Of a stretch of DNA of 64,000 nucleotides, positions 43,828 to 53,379 are shown in pieces. Position numbers and translations under genes: made by a program. Where the stretch lies: assembly GCA_002682825.1 (NCBI GenBank), contig NOKP01000050.1:109640-173639 (forward strand). The letters run 5' to 3'. How positions within the stretch are numbered: position 1 is the first letter of the stretch; each line of letters starts with the position of its first letter. The DNA comes from Neonectria sp. B-13. Its lineage: Eukaryota; Ascomycota; Sordariomycetes; Hypocreales; Nectriaceae. A model generated the notes under the pieces. It searched no databases, was not told the DNA's origin, and was given only the letters and a program-made list of their open reading frames with translations.

Positions 43828-46800
43828 CTACCAATCTTCTGTCATCCTTCTTTTCAAGTTGGAATTAACGTCCATCGCCTGCGAAAAAGGTACCAATTCT
43901 AGGCACGTCGACTGTTCTGCGGCCGTGGCTGCTAAACCGTCGGCGGCCCCATCCTCTTCCTCCATCGCCATACTTACCACTTCTCCCGCGGTGTTGACCC
44001 TTACTAATGGGCCCATAGTCTGAACTGGAAATACTTCGTTGGTTTCCGCATCGTCATCTTCTTCTCTGCCACTAAGAAGATCATTCGTTATGGCATCATT
44101 CATCCTTACTTCATTTGCGGGCTTGGTCTGAGGAAGTATGGAGGGTGGTGGGGTTGGTGGCTCAGCACTTGTTGGCAAGACTGGCCCTGCCGGGAGGCAG
44201 CTGTTTCGGAAGAACGTGTCCAGGCTAACTGATTCCCATGACATTGTGCTTTCCGGTTCAATTGAGGTGTCTAGATCCTCGTCCTCCTCCGCCGCCTCTT
44301 GGGGCAATATGTAGCACAGGAGCTGGAGAGGTGGCAACGACACCGATGTTTCGTACGATCGTCTTGAGGCATCCATGGAACCCTCTCCCAGTTGTACGCG
44401 TCGCTTATGGGGTGTTTCAATGCTTGGGCTTAATAACTCTGGCTTGGAGTTAAATTCTAGCTCACCTCGAAGATCGCATAAGTGAGAAACGAGCGTGTCT
44501 AGGCGGGGCCGAAGTAGATCCCAAGACCTCGAAAGTCCAGCCGCAACAGGGCCGTCTCGCACCTGCTTCATTCGCCGGTACTGGGCCTCGATGAACGACT
44601 TCACAATGGCATGTTCGTTTGTATCTCTGTAGAGGAACGGGTGCTTTCTGGCCCACTTCATGGACGACTCGAAGAACTCGTCCAAGATTAGGATCTGCAT
44701 CGATAGCCCCAGTGTCTCTGCCAAGGGACGAGCCCTGATGTTTGCGTAGACGGTCGCTTGAGACAACTTTTCAAGTAGGGCGGAGGTGAACTCGAGAGAT
44801 TTGCGAATTTCAGAGTCGTTTCTGGCGGTCTTGGTCGACATGAGCGCCGCTTGCCTGTGGGGGTTCTGCTGGTCAACAGCCTCGCGGATGGCGTTCAAGG
44901 TGTCCTCTGGAAGCGTCCTCTCCGAGAGCTGGACACGGCTTAACCGGTACGCCAGCTCCGTCAACTCGTCCTCCGAATCCATAACCTTGTCCGTGGTGTT
45001 CTCCCCTTCCAGCGCCGCCTCGATCTCATCGGATGTCAACTTCTCGTACCGGGCAGAAATGAAGACGGTTACGTTGAGCCGCTCGTCTCCGAGACAACCG
45101 CCGTCCATCGCGGGACTGGGGCGCGAATCAAACCAGGCGTTGCGAATGGCCGTGGTTGTTTCCTTGACCGCGGACCAGAGAGAGTCGAGGGGTGCCGGAT
45201 CTTGCTGCTTTGTTTTCTTCGGGGAAGGGGCCAGAAACTGTGAGTACTGAAGTGGGAGGGACGAGGGGCGGGCATTGTGCTTTCTTGGGCCGCTGGTGAG
45301 GGAGGACATTTTTCTGGGCTGGAAGTGGTGGTTCCTCGGGTGGAAGTTAAAGTCCACTGGGCTTCTTGGGAATTCACCCGTGGAGAAATCGAATGGGAAG
45401 GGTTTTTGAGACGGGAGCTCTTGGAAATATAGATTTTCGTTAGATTGAGTGCTTCCTTTTGATATTATGGTGAATGAACTTCGGGGTCAATTACCTGTGG
45501 ACCAGGGAAATCTTTTGGAGTCCAGTTCCTTGGCTGACGGAAGCGGACCACCAGAACCGAACTCTCCACGCCAGAACTTGTCCAGCTCGAAATTTGTCGC
45601 TTGGAGTAAAATCTTGTTCACGTCGATTTCTTTAAGGCCCAGGATCGCCTGTCTTATGCCTTCACGAATTTCCTTTAGAGACAACCTCTCAGGCGTCTTC
45701 TCCAATTTGAACATGGGGGGCACGTAGACAACGTCGCTCTGCCGGTCTCTTTCCTCCACCGCTTTCGGAACCAGCTCTTCAAGTCGCAAGATACGCGCTC
45801 TAAGGTTTCCCAAATTCTCGGAAGCTGGGTCGATCACTAGTTGAGTTAGTGATCGAGAGAGAAAAAGTATGTAGGACTGAAAAGGGTTGTGGAAAGGTTG
45901 GGCGCTAATTGCCCTAGAACGAATAGACTTGCAGTGACATCCATGAACGGGCCCTTACATTGAAGAATATTTTCGCCCAGACCTACCAAGTGACCCCTCG
46001 CAAGATGCACATCGGAACTCTCAAGTTCGCCGGAAAGGAGCGAGATGTTGAAAAATCGTGTGAGTTTTGAGTCTCCCAAACCTTCTTGCCAGTTGTAGAG
46101 AGCCATCGAGGCTTCTAACAACTGGAACTTGGCAGATCTCCAAGGGTTGACAGTGTTGTTGTCGTCTGAAGTGCTAGCCTCTATTATTAATAAAGTTAGC
46201 AAAGAGTCTCTAAACATCAATATCCTACCCAAGAACAGACTAAATCGACCAACTTATTCAGTCGGATACAAAACGGGGCCATTGTTAATACCTGTATGGA
46301 GCACTGCCCTCATGGGACTGGAATCTAGGTAGCAGATTCCCATCAGGATTTCTGTAATTAGACGACAAAGTCGGGGAAAGGTGTCTCTTCGGGTATTTTG
46401 CCCAGCGACAAAATCCATGGGCTTTGGCAATGGTGGCCCCAGAGATGATGAGGCTGTACTCGAGCCGGCTCCAGTCTCGGAGTACCTCAGTTGCGCAGGC
46501 TCTGGAGCATTGATTGCGAGCATCTGCTCCTCTGTGCTTTCATCTACTGTCTCCATTGATTCGACCATCTTAATCGAGAAGCTGTGCCCTTGTGGAAATT
46601 TGATATGAAAATCCAGATGAAACAAGTTCGATACGAGCAGCAGAGGCTGTTGAAGAATATGAGACACAGGCTCGTTGTTGAGAAGAAGCAGATTCGCAAG
46701 AGAAAGTTTGATTGCCCATAGATAGCAGCCCTTTCCCCTGTCCATGTGTGTCTGAAAAGCTTGCTGGGTCGGACAGGTTGTTCGAGCACGGAAACAGCAG

Positions 46801-46880
46801 GGCACAACCACCTGGTGCTCCATCCGGACCCAACACTGCACGTAGGCTGCGAGGCTCCCAAGGCCCCGGCAACAATTCAT
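43828..46880 (-). CDS. Large hypothetical protein, 914 aa, five coding exons
   Basis: Exons 46880-46292, 46180-45959, 45836-45495 and 45419-43828 join with correct phase, plus possible leader exons. The end at 43828 is clear. Segments: an N-terminal helical part (LWAIKLSLANLLLLNNEPVSH), a helical block (RILRLEELVPKAVEER), a conserved-looking central domain (FISARYEKLTSDEIEAALEG), helical regions (SMKWARKHPFLYRDTNEHA), and an acidic/proline-rich tail. I do not recognise the family and see no transmembrane segment or catalytic motif. The real start could be upstream, because a second frame at 46570-46999 also looks coding. It lies between the DUF7580-like gene and the paired-repeat protein, facing away from the latter. 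Confidence 0.65.
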
Positions 46881-47747
46881 AAGTCATTTCACAGTTTCCG
46901 GGTCTTTCCTGAGACTGTACAAAACGTGGTGGTGTGAAGGGCCCGCAGAACATACCGAAAGCCCGCCTCAGCTCCTGTACGCCATCTGCTTGCGTCATGC
47001 ACCTATTATGCATGCTGATGAAGACCCCCGCGCCGCAGCCTTACGAGGGAATTACAATTCCCTCTCCCAATGAGCCCGGTCCGCGCTGAACACGGAGGGG
47101 AAGAAAGAAAAGAGAATCAGTATGGACAGCGATTTTGACTCCAGAAAAAGCCATAATATGAACCTCTTATTATCAATAGAAATCACCAGATTATGACGAC
47201 TCAACCCTCCCCATTACATTTCCAATGGCGCGGAACTTGGAAGCCGCCTCCGAGCCAACGAGGCTTGAAGTAGGGCATGACAAGGTCAGCTATCTCCTGG
47301 ACGCCACACACTCTGCACGGAGGGACGATCGCTACTGGATTCGGTAACCTACATCAACGTTCGGAAGTGCGGGGCTTTCCAATGGCTCTGGAGAGGAGCT
47401 TCGACTTTGTGTCGGGGTAGCTGACTAGGCTGCCCGGACTTGTAATAGCTGAGTTCAAGGTGCAGGGCTCTTGTCTTTCACGTTTCCTGCAACTTCGTGA
47501 AAGAGCGCGAAACAATTTAAAAGGATTGCCCGAGCGCATAGTTGTCTGACATCAGGCTTCGGGCTTCTTCAATATCTGTGTGGCTTGTTCATTAATTATC
47601 CCATCTCATTTCTTACACTATCTCTATCAGTTTAACAGCCCCGTTACAACCAGCCCCTACTGGCCGTACAGTCAGTTCCTTGGCTCAACTTTCTAAAATG
47701 GTACAGACCCCTACACTGCAAAAACGAAGCTCAAACACTAAAGATAC
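46881..47747. other. Divergent promoter region
   Basis: About 870 bp between the starts of the 914-aa gene and the paired-repeat protein gene. A frame from 46999 downwards (TQADGVQELRRAFGMF) looks protein-like and may be an upstream exon of the 914-aa gene. A C/T-rich leader precedes 47748. Confidence 0.4.
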
Positions 47748-48696
47748 ATGCAACAGGTAGATGTTGTAGGCCTGGCCATGGCGTCCAGCGCCGCGCTGGA
47801 GCAGACCATCAAGATCTTCAAGCGCATCCGTAACGCCAAGAACCGCCAAAAGGACGTGGCTCACATGCTTGGCCAGCATGAAGCCATCATCAAGGGCACT
47901 GCCTCCCTCGTCAGCGCCGTCATTGTAGAAGACGAGCTCAGCACGGGTGCCATTCTCGAAGTGATCGACAACGTCAAGACCACTAGCGAGGAGTTGCGCT
48001 CTTTTGTGAAGAGCTTGTCAGATAAAGTTGGAAGAGGCGCGGTTCGGGATTTTACGCATCAATTGTTTGAGGGGAGCGATGACGAGAAGGAGTTGACGAA
48101 GCTTGTTGCGCTTCTAACGTCGCATAAGGCGGATCTTGCGGGGGCTGTGACAGCTGCGCAAGTTGGGCTCATGAAGGGGGTCAATGGAACGAGGGTGGTT
48201 GACGTCAGGCAGGTGAAGAGAGTGAATAAAAGGCTGCAGAAGGCGACGGATGGAATGGAGAGGCTGAAGATTGCCGACGTTTTGGAAGGGGTCGAGCCCG
48301 ACGGTGAGTATTCAGATTCGAGCATCCATCTTCATGACAACACATTGCTAATGTACCTCAGAGAATGGCAACATTACCCTCTCAGGCGAACAGATTATCG
48401 CGCTGGCTCGAACGGGCTACAAGGCCTCAGAGGGACCGATAGAGCTTGAAGAGGACGAAAAGGCAGCCTATGCCTCGGACAAAACAGTTCGGATTGTGAA
48501 GCTCAACACAGCCAAGAAGAACGCGATGCAGATGAATGCGCCCATTGGAACGGACATGTGGGCGGACAAGGATATCGTTATCGTCAAGGGCAACGTTGCG
48601 GATGAGGGCGCCGTGCAGACTAATGTGCCTATTGAGGACCCAAATGTTTTCTTAGAAGCTGTGAGGATCCGATATCAGGCTGGCCTTGTGCCCTGA
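47748..48696 (+). CDS. Helical (SesA-like) domain protein with two C-terminal pseudo-repeats
   Basis: A 296-aa protein from two exons (47748-48303, 48362-48696). Residues 1-185 form a helical bundle (QTIKIFKRIRNAKNRQKDVAHML, cut here, and AILEVIDNVKTTSEELRSFV) like the N-terminal SesA/HeLo-type domains that sit on fungal NLR proteins and their partners. After a linker come two matching units 29 residues apart: TVRIVKLNTAKKNAMQMNAPI and DIVIVKGNVADEGAVQTNVPI, sharing IVK, N, A, A, Q, N and PI positions. A helical N-domain plus two short Asn/Gly-containing repeats is the layout of HET-S-type proteins, whose repeats fold as a beta-solenoid amyloid. The amyloid role is an inference. A short hydrophobic tail (FLEAVRIRYQAGLVP) ends the protein. 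Confidence 0.72.
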
Positions 48697-48772
48697 TCCG
48701 CTCGAAAAAAACCATTGAGCGCAGGGATGCAAAAGGGACATCGAAAATGCAGAGTGAGCTACTGTCCGTTGG

Positions 48773-49150
48773 TTATGAATTTCTGGGTTCTATTAAATTC
48801 ACTAACCAGCTGTCTGTACATACCGCCTGTGATGACCTTGTAGCCTTGCAATGGATGTTGAAGTGGACGATCCAGTCCTTGCCACTGGTGTCGAGTTGAT
48901 ACACGGCCATCCGGAACGGAGAGTCTTGCTCGAGGTCGAACACTGGCTCTGCTTCATCTAAGATACATGCGAGGGCCATTTCCACGCTCCGTGATACGCC
49001 GTACGATGCTTCAAGCCCAGGGATCCCGCAAACAGATCCAAGTTCGCTAATCGTATGTACGTTTTGGAAACACGTCGGAGCCAAGTCGTCGTCGCCTTCA
49101 TGGTCCCGCCGGTCATAGTATGTGCATCTCAGGACCGGACCACTGAACAA
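48773..49150 (-). CDS. Open frame, possible gene 3' fragment
   Basis: About 125 codons open, ending at 48773, with protein-like texture (VCGIPGLEASYGVSRSVEMA, KDWIVHFNIHCKA). No ATG lies near its upstream end, where an in-frame TGA occurs, and no acceptor is obvious, so the 5' part is missing. I do not recognise a family. It could be the end of a truncated gene lying against the transposon debris that starts at about 49.6 kb. Confidence 0.35.
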   Translation of the reverse strand: MFSGPVLRCTYYDRRDHEGDDDLAPTCFQNVHTISELGSVCGIPGLEASYGVSRSVEMALACILDEAEPVFDLEQDSPFRMAVYQLDTSGKDWIVHFNIHCKATRSSQAVCTDSWLVNLIEPRNS

Positions 49151-49599
49151 CTCCTGCGCGGAGCCGCATCAAGCTCCGGCTGAGACGAGGCTCCGGAAGT
49201 GCAATACCACCCACACCTGATCTGCACCTTGGTGTATTACGAATCTATTACCAACATGCACAGTAATCAGTAATGTGCAAGCCCGGGCTCGGAGAGTCGG
49301 GCTGTGCCCCTATCAGCTGCATTGCGCCTTGGCGCTTTTCTGCCTAGAAGGGTCATATCTGCTAGGAATGAGCCCATTTCCGCATTTTATGCAACTCCAG
49401 CCGATGCAGTCTTCAGCCCGTCCATCCATACTGGCATTCTCACGGGCCCTAGCCCGTCACACCCCCCACCTCCACAAGAGGCGGCTGACCTCGATTTGCA
49501 ACTCGAGCCTATCACGGCTCGGTCACCTGGTTGTCTTCGGCGGGGGTACTCAACTCGCTTATGATTTCAAATTGCGTAACGTTTAGTAATAGGTGAGGG

Positions 49600-51000
49600 G
49601 ATGTGTCTCCACGAAGATACCTCAGGCTTAGGTACATAAGGGCGAGCATTATTGATAGCCAAAACGCTAGGGCAGTAAGTGACACTAGCTAGAATATATG
49701 AATAAAATGGGAAAGATCAATCTAGCTTATTAGTTTAATAGAAGATAGTTATTTATATATATTATAGTTTCATATAAGCTTTTTAAAAATTAATTATTAA
49801 CGTCAAAAGGAAGAACCTTTATAGGTTATAAATGTTAGATTTAAAGTAAAGTATTAATATATACTATTTATAGTAATTTTAGCCTTAGTTAATATTATCT
49901 AATAGATTAAGATAATACAATAGATAATATATAGCAGTTAATACAATAAGATACTATACTTAGTACTATTAATCCTAATAACTTAAATACAATAAGCTTT
50001 CCTAGTAATATAGTTTATATTAATATTATACCTTAAGCCTATTTTTATAACCTATCTAAGTCCTTTTATCTAACCTTAATATCTAATTTATAAAAAGCTT
50101 ATCTTAAACTATAGTATATATAAATAACTATCTTTTATTAAACTAACAAATTAGGCTAGCCTTCTTCCCTCTTTCTCAATATACTATAATATAATATAAT
50201 ATAACTATAATGCATACTACTTTTCTAATCATCTACTGTACCTTATAGCTAGATAGTAAGACATAGAGCTATAAGGCATATAAAACAGAATACTATTACT
50301 CTCTAGATAGAAAGATAAAGGCTATTAAGTATAAACAGTAACTTTACTAAGCTAGACTTTATAGCCTTAGTAGCTTTAAGTCTAGCAATATAGCAATCAA
50401 TACTATCCAAAAGGTATATTTAGCTATATTTAGCTACTATTTACTCTTTAATAATAGAGCTACTAAGGCTAATAATATTAGCTTTATTATAGAAGAAAAG
50501 ATATTACTTAAAGCCCTTACTAAGCAATTAGAGGCTAGGTTAGACAATGAAGATAATAAAGTCATTATTAATGAATTATTTAGAGATAAATATACTCTTT
50601 AGTTCTAGGAGCTACTGGGGTATATAGAACTAGTATAGATAGCTAGCTAGTCTACTATCTAGAAATCAGGGGAAGGATTATATAGGGTTAAGGAAAAACT
50701 TAGACTAGATGGAAAAGGTAGATAGGTTTAGGTCAGATGCAAAGGTTAATAAAGAACTTTAAAACCAACCAGGCTTAAGATAAAGAAATCAGTGTATGAT
50801 ATAGTAATTATTATACATTAGGTTCCCTTATAGAGGGTTAATATATACTATATTACTAGAATAGCTTATTATATTTAAGTTATTAAAACTAATAGTGCTA
50901 GGTATAGTATTCTACTATATTAACTCCTTTATAATATCTACTGTATTATTTTAATATGTTGAACAATGTCAACTAAGCCAGAAAATACTCAGAAATATTA
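49600..51000. repeat. Large AT-rich RIP-mutated transposon relic
   Basis: About 1.3 kb of very A/T-rich sequence. Even so, a plus-strand frame near 50400-50600 still reads like protein (SFIIEEKILLKALTKQLEAR, then DNEDNKVIINELFRDKYTL) before stops appear. That pattern, a coding text with many CAG/TGG-to-stop type changes in AT-rich DNA, is what RIP does to transposon genes. The element class is not certain; a tyrosine-recombinase/CENP-B-like transposase or retroelement is possible. No terminal repeats are identified. Confidence 0.65.
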
Positions 51001-51920
51001 AAAACATATTTTGTTATACGCCTTTGCGATTTCAACGGAGCCTGAACACAGCATTCGGCCAACTAAAGCTAACCAAAAATTAACGGAGCTCCCACCGCAA
51101 TGGGATGAAGGTTTCACGGGAGTCCCCTTAAGCCGCCACTTACTCCTCGATATGCTAGAAGCTAGAGTCCTATTCATTCAGGAGTCGTAGTTTGTTCCTC
51201 AATAAATCGCAGAGAAGGTAGAGAAAACACTCTCGCTTCAGCTTACAGCGTATCTCCACGCTACCGGCCCGCCGCTCCTCAAGGTCTTGGTGGCTCAGTT
51301 CGAGTTTCAAGCACAAGCTGAGGCGGATCTCAAAAGCCGCCCAAGCTATAGTATGTCCCCAATAACTCTATTCTTCCAGGAAATCCATGTTTGATAAGGG
51401 GCTGAGCAAAGATCCCAGCAAGGAAGCGTTACTTTCTCGAGGTCCAGAAGCACGAAAATCTGTGCAGTAAGCTCGCAGGATTGTGTGACAGAGCTTCTGG
51501 AACATAGTCGTCGACAGGCTGCGATCATTTATTCTCTGGCTGGGATGTAGTCGTGGTGGACGAAGGCCCGGGAAAGCAATACGTGTCTGGCATTTTTACG
51601 AGCCGTCAATCAGTCGACACTAACTTGCTGCGACTGATCTGCTTACGACAGCCGGACCGAGGACTGGATCATCAACCAGATGACACGGCAGCATGTCTTC
51701 AACCTCTATCTGCCGCCGGTCACGAGGGGGAAACTGAGGTGTACGGTGTCAAGTGGACGCCTGACGTCCTCAAGTACCACGACCCCGGGTCTTATGGATA
51801 CTCGCCGAAGCTCGTAGAAGGACCTGTCAAGGTAGCTCTTCGGCCCCAGGCCACCATGTTACCGCGATACATGATCAGAGAGACATACTTAGATAACCCT
51901 GAATATTCTTGTTGAGAGTT
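51001..51920 (+). pseudogene. Unidentified broken coding region
   Basis: Protein-like texts in changing frames: LTELPPQWDEGFTGVPLSRH, TLSLQLTAYLHATGPPLLKV, TEDWIINQMTRQHVFNLYLP, then VKWTPDVLKYHDPGSYGYSP and PRYMIRETYLDNP. Stops and shifts separate them, so I read it as one or two decayed genes of unknown family. It lies between the AT-rich element and the GTPase relic. Confidence 0.4.
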
Positions 51921-52299
51921 CTATGGACTGGACAGGCTTTGCTAAATGCCCTCGATCCAGATTACAAGCCTTAGTCCGAACTCACCCTCACTAAGATAGT
52001 TCCCTGCTACTACTGGACTCTGCAACGAAACGAAGTCGTTCTTTCTCGGTGTGCCCTTATTTGTGTCGCTTTTGTGGTTGTGATCGGATGGAAGATCATG
52101 TTTTGCACGTCCAGCTGGCGCCACAACCTCTATACGCAGTGTGGGGTAATGGACAGGAATCGTTCGACCTATTGACCCACGTCACCGACTGATCTTTGGA
52201 GGTTCAGTCAGACCTCAGAACGGAGATTCCCGAATGCTGAGCACGAAGAACCTCTTTGGTTACTCCAACTCTGAATAACCTAACCAAACCTCATAGAGG

Positions 52300-53046
52300 C
52301 ATTGACCTAGACGAGCCAGCATCCCAGACGACACCATCGTCAGAGTACGAGGGGAACTGGGCTGTGACCCGGAGAAACAGAACATCGTTTTTGCAGGCAA
52401 CGTCAAAGTTGGCAAATCTTCACTCATAAACGCTATTCGCAACAGAAGCCCGACTGATGACGACTTTGCTCCTGTCAGGGCGAGCCAAGTCACGCTGGAC
52501 ACGACTCGTTACGACTTACGAGGAACCAAACCCTCAAAACGCCGTGCCATACGATACGGCCTGGGCAGGTACCCAAGACATAAGGGCTTTCAATTACTAC
52601 TATGACCAACAGCTATTTGCTTTCGATACCGTTGTCCTCGTGCACGATACCGCCCTAACATAGGTATATTGTCTCCCCCTTTCCTTCACTGAAATAATAG
52701 TTAACCCCCGCTAGACTCACATTCGGTTGCTTCAAGTGTGTAGCTCTTATAACCAGAGATGCTTCCTTGTTTGGACTAAGGTTGATATGCACATACGGAA
52801 CTGCGCGGGGGACAGAGGCTGCGATTTGGAGGAAGTCAGAGACCTCTATCTCAGGGAAGTCCGCCAGGACATTCAACATTGCCAGGGGTGAATCACTGTT
52901 GCCTGGCTAGATTTTGCAATCAATCTCGAGGACCATGTACCTTCAGCTGCCGCCGATCAGAAATCAGTCTGTGGCCCTCCATCGGCTGCGAACCCGGCTG
53001 AAGCTTACGTGGATGAGATAGCGTTCGTGACCAACGTTAGCATGTA
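52300..53046 (+). pseudogene. IRG-like (interferon-inducible type) GTPase, broken
   Basis: Decayed P-loop GTPase gene. The G1 motif is GNVKVGKSSLINAI, the following text (SPTDDDFAPV, then TRYDL) fits immunity-related GTPases, and the next part, in another frame, reads FNYYYDQQLFAFDTVVLVHD, where this family has its effector/strand region. After an intron-like gap comes CFLVWTKVDMHIRN, which holds the G4 motif (TKVD). A frame change lies at about 52520-52540 and an in-frame TAG at 52712-52714. The domain order is intact, so the loss is fairly recent. IRG-type GTPases are known from animals, with related sequences in some fungi. Confidence 0.68.
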
Positions 53047-53379
53047 GGTCTAAAGTTATACAAATACCGTGCACCATGTCACCTTTCGCTGTATTATAAT
53101 ACTATAATTGTGTAGCTCATTGTGACATTCTTAGCTTGGTGGTGGTTCCACGTAGATTCGCGTGTCACGGAATAGAGCCTCTGCTAGTTTTGCGCTGCCA
53201 ACAACGTCAACACACCACTCCAAGTAGCTTTTAAACACCCGTTTTATGAAGCCGCTGGCCAGTAAGTACTGTTAGTCAAATGAGTGGCAATTTAATTACA
53301 GTGTACTGGACTGGTGCAGACCAAATAGTATTAGGGTTCCTTCGGCAAAGGGGTAAATTTGCGTAAATACATAGACGGT
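53047..53379. other. Short spacer
   Basis: It contains the 3' untranslated region of the giant gene and the tail of the GTPase relic. Nothing else is supported. Confidence 0.4.
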
